From a virus: 42,391 nucleotides of DNA. The first letter of the stretch is position 1, and every line of letters starts with the position of its first letter. Where the stretch lies: IMG/VR virus record IMGVR_UViG_3300035199_001184, positions 1-42,391 of that record, one strand, 5' to 3'. Made by a program: the position numbers and the translations under genes. Positions 1-6,506 of this stretch are shown here, piece by piece. The notes beneath the pieces are model-generated. The model was given only the letters and a program-made list of their open reading frames with translations. It had not been told where the DNA came from and searched no databases.

Positions 1-267
1 TTAACCGTAGCGCCGCGCAGGCGGTGCTGGTGGGGCGGCTGGGCCGGGACCTTGCATTGCCGCAATAGCTCCATTTCGAAGGGCGATCATCAACTGCCTG
101 GGCGAACTGGTACGAACAGCGATTTCAAATTTAGGCAAATTCAGATAGCTGTGTATCTGTCCCGACCATTGACCGTTGCCGACCTCACGGAAATTCCAGT
201 ACGTGTCGTTGGGACAATCGTCGGCGACGAACTTTTCTATTTGATTTAACGCTTCGTCAAAAGTCAT
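1..267 (-). CDS. Small phage protein, unknown function
   Basis: I do not recognise this 88-residue protein. It has an acidic, aromatic N-terminal half and a low-complexity tail rich in Gly, Pro and Ala that ends in Arg-Arg-Tyr-Gly. I chose the ATG at 267 because a GAGGA ribosome-binding site lies 8-9 bases upstream; an in-frame TTG at 282 would start inside the upstream gene and leave the site unused. It is the last gene visible in the leftward early operon and its stop codon is the first triplet of the window, so more genes may follow to the left. The Pro-rich tail is probably disordered. Confidence 0.6.
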   Translation of the reverse strand: MTFDEALNQIEKFVADDCPNDTYWNFREVGNGQWSGQIHSYLNLPKFEIAVRTSSPRQLMIALRNGAIAAMQGPGPAAPPAPPARRYG

Positions 268-278
268 GCTGATATTCC

Positions 279-467
279 TCAATTACCGGAGGTCGTTGAA
301 CGTGGTTTAATCTGTTCGTTGTACTGGTCAATTAACGTCGTCAGTGGATCGTCACCAGCCGGCAGTCCGCGAATAACCTGTAACTCGCGGATCAGGTGGC
401 CAGGTCCAACGAGTGCTTGCAACACTTCGCCCAGTGCTTCGGCATCAACTTCAACAGTCTGTGTCAT
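279..467 (-). CDS. Small phage protein, unknown function
   Basis: This is a 62-residue acidic protein with no Cys, no membrane segment and no motif I can assign. The middle (residues 10-45) is predicted amphipathic helix and resembles small proteins often seen in early operons of proteobacterial prophages, but I cannot attach a function. The ATG start at 467 is preceded by AGGAAA at 8 bases spacing. It lies between two other small genes on the same strand with short gaps, so it belongs to the leftward early transcript. Confidence 0.6.
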   Translation of the reverse strand: MTQTVEVDAEALGEVLQALVGPGHLIRELQVIRGLPAGDDPLTTLIDQYNEQIKPRSTTSGN

Positions 468-484
468 GGTCCGATTTCCTCTGG

Positions 485-673
485 TTATTTGACGGTCGCA
501 CAGTCAATCACTTCGCCGTCACTAAAAATAATCTCGGCGGGATGATCGCCTGGAATTTTTGTTCCTTCGGATTGTCCAAAAACTTTCCAGGCGACGGTCG
601 TAGCAATGTCGTCGTCATCGGTTTCTACGTGGATGGTTTGGATAACCTCAATTTCAACTGCTATTTTCCCCAT
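485..673 (-). CDS. Small acidic phage protein, unknown function
   Basis: This 62-residue acidic protein contains a run of four Asp residues near residue 20 and alternating hydrophobic stretches that suggest a small beta-rich fold. I do not recognise the family. A GAGGAG ribosome-binding site lies 9 bases before the ATG, which is strong support that the frame is translated. Alternative frames over 654-1044 are long but are shadows of this gene and of the cupin-like gene upstream. Confidence 0.6.
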   Translation of the reverse strand: MGKIAVEIEVIQTIHVETDDDDIATTVAWKVFGQSEGTKIPGDHPAEIIFSDGEVIDCATVK

Positions 674-688
674 GTCCGGTATCTCCTC

Positions 689-1060
689 TCAAAAGACAGA
701 CTGGTCTTGCCAGCCGTCGCCTTGCAGTTGGATTTCTGAAACCTTCGGCCCACGAAGCCAAAGCGAGTAAGAAACCGTTTTCGATAAACTTGAAACGCGG
801 TGCGAAAACCACGGCGGTATGATGCCGATCCGGCCCGGCCAGAAATTGCGGTAAAAGCCCTTTGGCACTTCTTCCTGATAACCGCCCCACAAGACGATCC
901 GAATAGCCCACGCTGGGTGCGTGTGGAAGCAACCGGGATCGTCAGCGCCAACGAACTTATGAAGATCAATCTTCCAGCCACGCCGGGCGAAAAGGTTTTT
1001 CTTCCAAAAGGTCGGACGACCATCCAGTGATCCGCGCCATTCATCCCATTTGATTTTCAC
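689..1060 (-). CDS. Cupin-fold phage protein
   Basis: The 123-residue protein shows the pattern of a small single-domain cupin. His34, then a His-x-His pair at residues 46-48 followed by Pro, then a Gly-Gly-Tyr turn at 59-61 and a second-motif Pro-Pro-x-x-x-His at 82-87 would form the metal site of a beta-barrel. Proteins of this shape are common in phage early regions; their substrate is unknown. The start is GTG at 1060 with GAGGG 8 bases upstream; there is no better ATG. Two long overlapping ORFs in other frames lack any recognisable motif and are rejected. Metal binding is inferred from the His spacing only. Confidence 0.75.
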   Translation of the reverse strand: MKIKWDEWRGSLDGRPTFWKKNLFARRGWKIDLHKFVGADDPGCFHTHPAWAIRIVLWGGYQEEVPKGFYRNFWPGRIGIIPPWFSHRVSSLSKTVSYSLWLRGPKVSEIQLQGDGWQDQSVF

Positions 1061-1092
1061 TATCCGTGCCCTCGATTATCGGATCATTGATC

Positions 1093-1233
1093 CTACTGAA
1101 AGATTGCTTTGAACCAATACCTGGCCCAACTGATCCAACTGTGCTGGCGTGGTGCAATGGTCGTAACGTCAGCATTTTTGTCGGCCAGCCCGCACCAGCA
1201 TCCGAGCTCTGTAAATAAACAATCGCATTTCAT
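1093..1233 (-). CDS. 46-residue Cys/Trp-rich small protein
   Basis: A short ORF fills the gap between the cupin-like gene and the zinc-knuckle gene. It encodes 46 residues with four Cys clustered in the first 14 positions (Cys3, Cys5, Cys12, Cys14) and four Trp later on. GAGGG lies about 10 bases before the ATG, and the gap to the upstream gene is only 17 bases, which fits the packed operon. The Cys-x-Cys pairs could bind a metal or form disulfides. Function is unknown. Confidence 0.5.
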   Translation of the reverse strand: MKCDCLFTELGCWCGLADKNADVTTIAPRQHSWISWARYWFKAIFQ

Positions 1234-1250
1234 CGGTCTGGCTCCCTCGT

Positions 1251-1634
1251 TCAGACAGGGTGTGCATTAATGGTGACAGGCGATTCGCCGTCGATTATTC
1301 GATCCGCCAACCCACGGATAACCTCCGCGACATCTTTTTCGGATTCCGGACATCCTTTCACGGCGTTTAAGAACTCAACTCCCTCGACAATGCACGCGGC
1401 GATGGTCGGCGAGCATTCGGCACAATACCAGGGCCCTTCGTCGTATCGATAGGCCCGGTCGCCTTCCAGAATAAGGACGGTGCATGCGTCGCATTTCTCC
1501 AAAATGATGTCGTCGTATTCCTCTTGAAGGGCGTCACGCTGGCCTTCAAAATCTGAAAGGGCTTTGTGTTGCGCAGCATCTATTTCGTCAAGCCGCCGAC
1601 GAAGTTCCTGTTTTCTCAATTCGACATTGCTCAT
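1251..1634 (-). CDS. Coiled-coil protein with Cys4 zinc knuckle
   Basis: The 127-residue protein begins with a charged heptad-like helix (residues 4-45, rich in Glu, Arg and Leu) that should form a coiled coil. It is followed by two Cys pairs, Cys48-x2-Cys51 and Cys71-x2-Cys74, spaced as in a zinc ribbon. The C-terminal third is a mixed helical segment. This architecture suggests a small dimeric zinc-binding adaptor, perhaps for nucleic acid or a host protein; I cannot name a partner. ATG at 1634 is used because GAGGA lies 8 bases upstream; the in-frame TTG just before it is less likely. Confidence 0.65.
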   Translation of the reverse strand: MSNVELRKQELRRRLDEIDAAQHKALSDFEGQRDALQEEYDDIILEKCDACTVLILEGDRAYRYDEGPWYCAECSPTIAACIVEGVEFLNAVKGCPESEKDVAEVIRGLADRIIDGESPVTINAHPV

Positions 1635-1645
1635 CAATCATTCCT

Positions 1646-1822
1646 CTACTTTTTGACAGTTGGCAGATAAGACCAGTGTGTGGCTGGGCTTTCTAATGGT
1701 TCACCATCGGTGTCCCGAACGAATCCGCCCTCGAACAAATATGCTTCTTCTTCAAAACCATCGGCCCTCAAGACCATCACCGATCTTGTTTCACTTGGGA
1801 GTGTCTTACTTACGGAAATCAT
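1646..1822 (-). CDS. 58-residue small protein, unknown function
   Basis: This small ORF encodes 58 residues with no Cys and no membrane segment. An acidic stretch lies in the middle (Glu-Glu-Glu near residue 25), followed by a Phe-Glu-Gly-Gly-Phe turn. The ATG at 1822 has GAGG 6 bases upstream and the stop lies 11 bases before the next gene, both as expected in this operon. I know no family for it. Without it, the stretch 1635-1940 would be an unusual gap in a gene-dense operon. Confidence 0.55.
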   Translation of the reverse strand: MISVSKTLPSETRSVMVLRADGFEEEAYLFEGGFVRDTDGEPLESPATHWSYLPTVKK

Positions 1823-1834
1823 CGCAACCTCGCT

Positions 1835-1927
1835 CTAACTTACAGACGCGCCGGCGATCAGGCCGGCCACAAAGAACAGACCGCAGATCGTGAACGCACC
1901 AAGGTTGGCTTTCGTATTTTCGGTCAT
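1835..1927 (-). CDS. 30-residue single-pass membrane peptide
   Basis: A 30-codon ORF encodes a peptide that is polar for about nine residues and then almost entirely hydrophobic (Ala, Gly, Phe, Leu, Ile, Val), enough for one transmembrane helix with its C-terminus at or across the membrane. GAGGG lies 7 bases before the ATG. Gaps to the genes on both sides are only 12-13 bases. Small hydrophobic phage peptides may act on host membrane proteins, superinfection exclusion or lysis timing, but nothing here indicates which. Confidence 0.5.
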   Translation of the reverse strand: MTENTKANLGAFTICGLFFVAGLIAGASVS

Positions 1928-1940
1928 GTCATCGCCCTCG

Positions 1941-2162
1941 TTATTGATCTACGTCTTCGGAAATCATTTTCACCGGCTGCACCATGCCTTCGCCGTGGTA
2001 ATACTCTCCGGCACTGTTATAGGCATCAAGGCTGCCTTCGCTGTTGCCGTATTCACTTTTGAAGCAAAGCATGTCAGGGGATGACTGCGGCACAAACGGG
2101 CCGGGCGGACATTCCTCCAGCGTGCAGGGGCAGCCGTTGGGTATGATCGTCTTTTGCGGCAT
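1941..2162 (-). CDS. Small protein with N-terminal Cys cluster
   Basis: The 73-residue protein has Cys11, Cys13 and Cys18 in a Pro-rich N-terminal segment and another Cys at residue 33, followed by an acidic, Tyr-containing C-terminal half. The Cys spacing could bind one zinc ion but does not match a family I know. A GAGGA site lies 8 bases before the ATG. It is one of several small Cys-bearing proteins grouped at 1093-2899, which may share a biochemical theme such as binding nucleic acid or host enzymes. Confidence 0.6.
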   Translation of the reverse strand: MPQKTIIPNGCPCTLEECPPGPFVPQSSPDMLCFKSEYGNSEGSLDAYNSAGEYYHGEGMVQPVKMISEDVDQ

Positions 2163-2174
2163 CGTTCTATTCCT

Positions 2175-2672
2175 CTAACTGACAGCGTTCTGTTTGATGT
2201 TCAGCGGCCCCGGTTTCCACGGAGACGCAGGCGACACCCCAACACGATAAGAGGAGCACTGAGTGCAAACCTCAGTCGGGTGACTGCCCCAGCGGGCTTC
2301 GACGCGCGGCCCCGGCACCACCTTTTCGGCAGGGTGATCGCAGTCATTGCCCGCACCTTCATTGCCATCCGTTTTTCCGATCCCATTTGCGGCTACAGTT
2401 TTTGGATTTTTCGCCTCGGTATCGCCCTGTGGCTGCGAGGTTTCAGGCGTCGAGGTTGTAGGAGATTTGGCCGCTTCGTACGCTTCACGTCTGTTCCAAG
2501 CCGCGACCGCTTCCGCCGACGAATTGTGATATTTGCTTATAGCTGCGCCACAGATGGAGCACTCAACCCAGTGATAGTGTCCGTTTCTATGGCTTCCATA
2601 AGGAGCAATGCATTCGCTTCTCTCCTTTGGCGGGGATATGCCGCAAAATGGACATGGCAATAATTCGCTCAT
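2175..2672 (-). CDS. Lar-like restriction alleviation protein
   Basis: The first 65 residues match the Lar/restriction-alleviation zinc-ribbon family: a Leu-Leu-Pro-Cys-Pro-Phe-Cys-Gly start (Cys7, Cys10), a second pair Cys38-x2-Cys41, and the closing Ala-Trp-Asn-Arg-Arg box at residues 58-62. In Rac prophage, Lar reduces type I restriction by influencing host modification. Here the domain is followed by about 100 residues of polar, probably disordered sequence with extra Cys and His, longer than classical Lar, so the C-terminal part may have another role. GAGGA lies 6 bases before the ATG; its start overlaps the stop of the upstream gene as ATGA. Family assignment is good; activity is inferred. 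Confidence 0.8.
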   Translation of the reverse strand: MSELLPCPFCGISPPKERSECIAPYGSHRNGHYHWVECSICGAAISKYHNSSAEAVAAWNRREAYEAAKSPTTSTPETSQPQGDTEAKNPKTVAANGIGKTDGNEGAGNDCDHPAEKVVPGPRVEARWGSHPTEVCTQCSSYRVGVSPASPWKPGPLNIKQNAVS

Positions 2673-2899
2673 GGCTTTTCCTCGTGCCGGTATTTAACGG
2701 ACGGTGCCGGATCAACCGGGCACCAATCAGGGGTTTGAGCCTCGAAGTATGGCGAGCTAAGGGATTTCCTCTCAACATCCGGGTGAATACAAAACTTGTC
2801 GTAGCCAGTGTCACCCTGAATGCTGAATGGCTCTTGATCGTAATGGCGGCAGCCAATACAAAGCCGCTTGACGTATGGACCTTCGCGTTGTTCACCCAT
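2669..2899 (-). CDS. Small Cys4 protein, unknown function
   Basis: The 76-residue protein carries Cys14-x2-Cys17, Cys37 and Cys60, a likely zinc site, with an intervening His-Tyr-Asp segment and a Trp-Cys-Pro turn. It resembles short Cys4 proteins found near Lar-like genes in prophages, but I have no functional name. GGAGG lies 7 bases before the ATG. The stop overlaps the start of the Lar-like gene (ATGA), so the two are translationally coupled and may act together. Confidence 0.65.
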   Translation of the reverse strand: MGEQREGPYVKRLCIGCRHYDQEPFSIQGDTGYDKFCIHPDVERKSLSSPYFEAQTPDWCPVDPAPSVKYRHEEKP

Positions 2900-3098
2900 C
2901 TTCCGGCCTCCGAGAATCCGAGCCGCGCTTTATCCGAACGTGGAACCATGCCAACACCCCCCAAATCAGAGCGGCGCTGATATGCGAAACATGCTGCTCG
3001 TTGGGGTCGCCGTACCAACCCCACATTTCAGCGAAATGTTGGACAAAGTTGGCAACCGCAAGCAGGACAAGAAAGCCGAAAATGTAGCGGTCATTCAT
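2892..3098 (-). CDS. Small two-helix membrane protein
   Basis: The 68-residue protein has a hydrophobic helix at residues 5-24 and a second one at about 38-54, joined by a short polar loop rich in His and Asn, with a basic C-terminus that should face the cytoplasm. It overlaps the downstream gene by 8 bases. An AAGGA-like site is about 10 bases upstream. Two-helix membrane proteins in early operons may mediate exclusion or modulate host membrane functions; it is not placed where a holin is expected. Function unknown. Confidence 0.6.
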   Translation of the reverse strand: MNDRYIFGFLVLLAVANFVQHFAEMWGWYGDPNEQHVSHISAALIWGVLAWFHVRIKRGSDSRRPEDG

Positions 3099-3129
3099 GA
3101 TCGTTCATCCTTCATCTGACTATTGGAGA

Positions 3130-3594
3130 TCATGGAAGCCGCTCCATGATCAGCAGTTTGTTGTGTTTCGTGATGCCGCATTTTTGCCAACCCGCCATTT
3201 GAAAGCAGTAGCCAGGATTGGCGCTCTCGACCTTCCGCGAATTGACGTAGGTAAAGTGCCGCTCGCTTGGCCATCGTTCCCACGCCATTGCGTCGGCCTC
3301 TCGTATCAGGTCGCTGGATAAGCCCGCGCCTTCGTTTCTGAACACGGCACAATTGACGCCTTGTTGACCGTCGCCCGATATGAACTTTCGCCAAACGAAC
3401 AAGGCTCGCGCGCATGGCGTCAGAAGCACCAATTTCTGTCCAGGGCCAACGAACAATTTTGGCTTCCGACCGTCCTTGTAGGGCCGATATGAATAGTGGC
3501 GATGGAACAAAGCGCGGCCCGTTGCATCGCCGTCCTTGACGGGTATCCATACCGCATCGTCCAGATGCAAGAATGGCTGTGATAGCGCGGTCAT
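3130..3594 (-). CDS. GNAT-fold phage protein, possibly Mom-like
   Basis: This 154-residue protein belongs to a widespread uncharacterised phage family that I recognise from its conserved pattern: His-Tyr-Ser near residue 34, a Gly-Arg-Lys-Pro-Lys segment at 42-46, Phe-Val-Trp-Arg-Lys-Phe in the middle, then Thr-Tyr-Val-Asn, Asn-Pro-Gly-Tyr-Cys-Phe and Ala-Gly-Trp-x-x-Cys-Gly near the C-terminus. The His-Tyr-Ser box and the Asn...Ala-Gly-Trp ending recall GNAT-fold proteins and the phage Mu Mom DNA-modification enzyme, but this similarity is my inference. It lies next to the 5-hmdU-kinase-helical-domain gene and the ASCH gene, which fits a base-modification role. ATG at 3594 is coupled to an overlapping ATG in another frame at 3598; that frame is judged a shadow. 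Confidence 0.7.
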   Translation of the reverse strand: MTALSQPFLHLDDAVWIPVKDGDATGRALFHRHYSYRPYKDGRKPKLFVGPGQKLVLLTPCARALFVWRKFISGDGQQGVNCAVFRNEGAGLSSDLIREADAMAWERWPSERHFTYVNSRKVESANPGYCFQMAGWQKCGITKHNKLLIMERLP

Positions 3595-3632
3595 TCATTG
3601 CCCGCCCTCAGTTCTGTCTTTAACGGTCATCA

Positions 3633-4493
3633 TCAATACCCCCGCCCAGGAACGTATTTGGCGCGGGGCGTTCCTTCACCGTTGATGACGCGAAGATATT
3701 TATCTGTCTCACAAAGAATGTTCGGCACGTCGCTGAAATCCAGAGGGATGCCGGTTTCGTCGCCTGCTATTTTGTAAATCGCCCGCATCTCACTGAGGGC
3801 TTGTCCCTGTGACAGACTATATTTGACGGCGCGACCGTACAGACGGTTCAGGCCTCGGATTGTGCCGGGTCCCGCAGCGGCCCAATTGGCCACGTCAGAG
3901 GCGTTTTGAAGTAGTTTGGTGAACCTCATATCCACAACGGCTTGATAGGCCATGAACGGCCCCCAGCCATTGGAACGAGTCAGCATTTCGTGAGTGTGCT
4001 GGAGAGATTGAACCTTAAAGGCGCGCTCGATTGAGGTGCGGCGATCCCACAATGCGCCGCAGACGGTTTCCGCTATATAGGCTTGCTTGTCAGCACCTTT
4101 TTTTGATGGCGCGGGAATCATATATGCGCCGGTATAAACCTTGTCGCCACGCTCTTTTCTATCGTTCAGAATTTTCGTGATTTTGGATGGATTAAAATAG
4201 TCGTCGCTGGGCCACGCGTACCATCTAATGAGTTCCTCCAGCGTATCGGGCCAGTTGATTTGACGTGCAATGCACAGCATGAACCACAGCGCAGGATGAT
4301 CGACGAACCGTTCACGGATATTCTGCCGTAACCAGATTGTTCCCCGGTCATCTTCACGGCGCACATTGCAAAACCGATAATCTTTGATCACCGGGTCGTC
4401 TGAGTGGGGAGCGTCAGCGCCACTGTCTTTGTGAATGCGGGCCTGTTCGCGTGCTTTCATCCAGTGCCACAAGGGGGCGTAATCTGGCGTCAT
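3633..4493 (-). CDS. 5-hmdU DNA kinase helical-domain / amino-acid:DNA transferase-like protein
   Basis: The 286-residue protein shows the hallmarks of the family first described as alpha-glutamyl/putrescinyl thymine pyrophosphorylases and later split into 5-hydroxymethyl-dU DNA kinases and amino-acid:DNA transferases. These are the Arg-Phe-Cys-Asn-Val-Arg-Arg-Glu-Asp-Asp-Arg box at 40-50, an Asn-Trp-Pro motif near 80, Thr-Gly-Ala-Tyr-Met-Ile near 121, Phe-Met-Ala-Tyr-Gln in the middle and a Gly-Pro-Gly...Gly-Leu-Asn-Arg-Leu helix-hairpin-like ending near 210-220. Such enzymes act on thymine hypermodification in phage DNA. There is no P-loop, so this is a stand-alone helical domain rather than a full kinase. 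It overlaps the ASCH gene by ATGA. The substrate in this phage is unknown; no dUMP hydroxymethylase is visible in the window. Confidence 0.8.
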   Translation of the reverse strand: MTPDYAPLWHWMKAREQARIHKDSGADAPHSDDPVIKDYRFCNVRREDDRGTIWLRQNIRERFVDHPALWFMLCIARQINWPDTLEELIRWYAWPSDDYFNPSKITKILNDRKERGDKVYTGAYMIPAPSKKGADKQAYIAETVCGALWDRRTSIERAFKVQSLQHTHEMLTRSNGWGPFMAYQAVVDMRFTKLLQNASDVANWAAAGPGTIRGLNRLYGRAVKYSLSQGQALSEMRAIYKIAGDETGIPLDFSDVPNILCETDKYLRVINGEGTPRAKYVPGRGY

Positions 4494-4888
4494 TTCTTCA
4501 CCTCACCTGACCGGTATTTAGGGGATCGCCACCGGATCAGGTGGCCCATGAAGGGCAAGCCGTGAGTTTTCTCGAACCACTCGCCCATTTCGATTGCGTC
4601 TGCAAAACCGTCGGCCTGAGCCACATTCATCGGGCTTTGAGGACGTAGATCGACACTTACATAGATGAAGCCGCTGTCGCCTCGTGCAATACGGATCATC
4701 TCTACAGAGATGCACTCGACATCGGCTAACTTTCGGCAAGCCTTTGTCCGCATTCCGGTATAGAGCGCGATGGTATCGCCAGTTTTTGCGGGCATACGGC
4801 CATCTTTGCGCTCGGCTCGGATGGTCTGGCACTTCGTCCCAGCCTCGACGGCGGGTGCAAATTTCTTTTGGAAGTTCAATGCGGGCAT
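4490..4888 (-). CDS. ASCH-domain protein
   Basis: The 132-residue protein fits the small phage ASCH family: an N-terminal Pro-Ala-Leu-Asn-Phe-Gln strand, a Thr-Ile-Arg-Ala box at residues 22-25, then Lys-x-Gly-Asp-Thr-Ile-Ala-Leu-Tyr-Thr-Gly-Met-Arg-Thr-Lys, the strand-turn-strand typical of the PUA-like ASCH barrel. The C-terminus has Trp-Phe-x-x-x-His-Gly-Leu-Pro-Phe. ASCH domains are thought to bind RNA or modified nucleotides. It overlaps its upstream neighbour by one base (TGATG) and its downstream neighbour by four, so it is co-translated with the 5-hmdU-kinase-helical-domain protein. Confidence 0.8.
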   Translation of the reverse strand: MPALNFQKKFAPAVEAGTKCQTIRAERKDGRMPAKTGDTIALYTGMRTKACRKLADVECISVEMIRIARGDSGFIYVSVDLRPQSPMNVAQADGFADAIEMGEWFEKTHGLPFMGHLIRWRSPKYRSGEVKK

Positions 4889-5223
4889 CAGCCTTGCTCC
4901 TGACTGTCTTTTGGGGACGAGCGTTCGGCACGGGCTTGTGCTGCGTCAATTGCATCGACGTGTATCTGGTGCCACTCGTTGATATTGTCCCACTCGCAAA
5001 CGTCAGCGCCGATCATTTCGACGGCATCTGATAACGCCTTCTCCGCAGCTGCCAGTCGCTCGATCTCGTCGCGTTCGTATTCCAATCCGCAGCCCATGAC
5101 CCATGCGGCGAGATGCCAAATTGGTGCGGACAACCAAATTCGGAATTGGGCGACACGCATCCCTTTGACCCGGACTGTCATTTCGCCCATCAAATCTGAT
5201 GCGATGATTTCAGGTTTTACCAC
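4888..5223 (-). CDS. Phage protein of unknown function
   Basis: The 111-residue protein starts at GTG 5223; the sequence upstream holds AAGGA about 10 bases away and a second AAGG at 4. A moderately hydrophobic segment (about 25-46, with several Trp) is followed by a Glu-rich amphipathic helix (50-75). It is weakly like a peripheral membrane protein, but no clear transmembrane span is present. The start overlaps the stop of a 22-residue ORF as TAGTG, and the stop overlaps the ASCH start, so it is embedded in a chain of coupled genes. Confidence 0.6.
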   Translation of the reverse strand: MVKPEIIASDLMGEMTVRVKGMRVAQFRIWLSAPIWHLAAWVMGCGLEYERDEIERLAAAEKALSDAVEMIGADVCEWDNINEWHQIHVDAIDAAQARAERSSPKDSQEQG

Positions 5224-5291
5224 TAACCTTTTCCTTCAATAACGGAGATTTGGGTCAAATAAACCGGCGCCTCAACAGTCAACCAAGTCAT
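5223..5291 (-). CDS. 22-residue coupled mini-ORF
   Basis: A 22-codon ORF exactly fills the interval between two genes. Its ATG (5291) overlaps the stop of the HTH gene as ATGA, and its TAG overlaps the GTG start of the next gene as TAGTG. The peptide is mostly hydrophobic and has no motif. This double stop-start overlap is what one expects of a translated link in a polycistronic chain, so it may be a real peptide or only a ribosome bridge that delivers ribosomes to the weak GTG start. No strong ribosome-binding site is seen. Confidence 0.4.
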   Translation of the reverse strand: MTWLTVEAPVYLTQISVIEGKG

Positions 5292-5572
5292 GGTGTTATC
5301 TCTTCTTCCGCTGTCGACTGATGCGTATTGCGGTTTTCGTATTCACGCACGTCCGACAGCCGATACAGGACAGGACCGCGACTGCCACCGCCCGGCCGAA
5401 AATATCGGGGGCCAATACCTTGATTTCGCCAGTTCGACATCGTGCCGGCGGTGATCTGGCCCTTCCAACGGTTCGACAACTCGTCTGGCGTCAACGAAAC
5501 ATCTTCTTCGCACTGAAGCCATTTTGGCACGCCAGGGGATTCGTTGAGCGTATCCATGGCGGCCGCGCTCAC
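5288..5572 (-). CDS. Helix-turn-helix DNA-binding protein (AlpA/excisionase-like)
   Basis: The 94-residue protein has a central helix-turn-helix: Leu-Thr-Pro-Asp-Glu-Leu-Ser-Asn-Arg-Trp at 27-36, the turn and recognition helix Thr-Met-Ser-Asn-Trp-Arg-Asn-Gln-Gly at 44-52, and a wing ending with Tyr-Arg-Leu-Ser-Asp-Val at 70-75. This is the usual form of small MerR-fold proteins such as AlpA, Xis and terminase-type HTH domains. It starts with GTG at 5572, overlapping the J-domain gene as GTGA; an internal ATG at 5557 is an alternative. It could be a transcription regulator or an architectural protein. Confidence 0.7.
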   Translation of the reverse strand: MSAAAMDTLNESPGVPKWLQCEEDVSLTPDELSNRWKGQITAGTMSNWRNQGIGPRYFRPGGGSRGPVLYRLSDVREYENRNTHQSTAEEEITP

Positions 5573-6156
5573 GACGCTGCCTGCCGCAAGGCATCGTCAC
5601 GCGCCGCATTCAAAGCCACCATCGCCGAATCATCACCGGAACTCGTGTCGGGATGGCATTTCTTGGCTTTTCGCTTATAGGCAGACTTGATGGCATTTAC
5701 CGTGCTATCGATCGGCAGTTCCAGAATATCCCAACATGTCTTACCTGCCGTCGCTGCACCGGATGGCGGTGGCAAGGCCGCGTAGCCGCGAAATGCCGCC
5801 CTCACGATATTCAAACCGCCATGGCGCAGTTTGGTGCGTTCAGCTTCGATGACGAAATGTATGGCTTGAAGGTTTTCTTCGACTTTTTCGTAACGATCAA
5901 CAGCAATGCATGTGCTCAAGCCATCCCAGCTGAAATAGATTGCGACACCAGGATCCCCGGGCCTTTGTTGCCCCAAAGTTACATTCGAAGAGATTACAAC
6001 ACTCTCCGTTTTCTTCCCGCTATCATCGGAAAATTTCCGCAAAGAGTCCTGGACATTGTTGAGAGCCTTGCTGATCGTTGTTCTAAATCGACTGGATTTT
6101 CTTCGTTGGGTTCGTGGCCAATCAGCGGGCCAATGCAGGGGATATGCCTGAGTCAT
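5569..6156 (-). CDS. Phage J-domain (DnaJ-like) protein
   Basis: This 195-residue protein belongs to a known phage family with an N-terminal domain of its own and a C-terminal J domain. The J domain shows the Trp-Asp-Ile-Leu-Glu-Leu start near 142, Ala-Tyr-Lys-Arg-Lys-Ala before the loop, and the essential His-Pro-Asp tripeptide at 168-170. J domains stimulate Hsp70 ATPase, so the protein probably recruits host DnaK to a phage target, perhaps in replication or repressor removal. The N-terminal Trp-Pro-x-x-Trp-Pro-Arg-Thr motif is typical of the family. TAATG couples it to the XRE gene upstream. Confidence 0.85.
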   Translation of the reverse strand: MTQAYPLHWPADWPRTQRRKSSRFRTTISKALNNVQDSLRKFSDDSGKKTESVVISSNVTLGQQRPGDPGVAIYFSWDGLSTCIAVDRYEKVEENLQAIHFVIEAERTKLRHGGLNIVRAAFRGYAALPPPSGAATAGKTCWDILELPIDSTVNAIKSAYKRKAKKCHPDTSSGDDSAMVALNAARDDALRQAAS

Positions 6157-6506
6157 TATTTTTTCCCTTCCCTAATGTGCAACTGGACTTGATTCTCCAG
6201 CGTTTTCAACTGTTGTTTCGTGAGCAATTTAAGGCCTTTCAAACTCCGGATTTCGGCATCGATCTGATCGTTGAGACCCTGGAAGAAAAACAGAATTGAA
6301 ACGTCCAGTGCCTTCGACAATGCGACCAGTCGGGATGATGAAATTCGGTTTTCACCACTTTCATATTTTTGAACCTGCTGGTAGGTGACACCAATTCGTT
6401 CCGCCAACGCCCCAAGCGAAATATTCAGTTCCTGTTTCCTGCGAAGATGGACGCGGTGCCCGACATGTTTGTCGACGGCATCACTGCGGTGTACTGTTTT
6501 CGTCAT
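6156..6506 (-). CDS. XRE-family transcription regulator
   Basis: The 116-residue protein contains an XRE/Cro-CI HTH at about residues 20-75: Leu-Gly-Ala-Leu-Ala-Glu-Arg-Ile-Gly-Val-Thr as helix 2 and turn, Gln-Gln-Val-Gln-Lys-Tyr-Glu-Ser-Gly as recognition helix, Ile-Ser-Ser-Ser-Arg-Leu as helix 4. A short C-terminal helix follows and there is no protease domain, so it is a small regulator of the kind common in alphaproteobacterial genomes. It lies in the middle of the leftward operon, after the recombination genes, and would be made once that operon is transcribed. Its target is unknown; the TACCG arrays are one possibility. Confidence 0.85.
   Translation of the reverse strand: MTKTVHRSDAVDKHVGHRVHLRRKQELNISLGALAERIGVTYQQVQKYESGENRISSSRLVALSKALDVSILFFFQGLNDQIDAEIRSLKGLKLLTKQQLKTLENQVQLHIREGKK

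Noticed and set aside
654-1044. Two long minus-strand ORFs over the cupin-like gene
   Set aside because: The cupin frame has the expected His motifs and a ribosome-binding site; the others have neither.
3095-3598. 167-codon minus-strand ORF overlapping the GNAT/Mom-like gene
   Set aside because: It lies in another frame of a gene with recognisable family motifs and is itself Arg-rich and without motifs.
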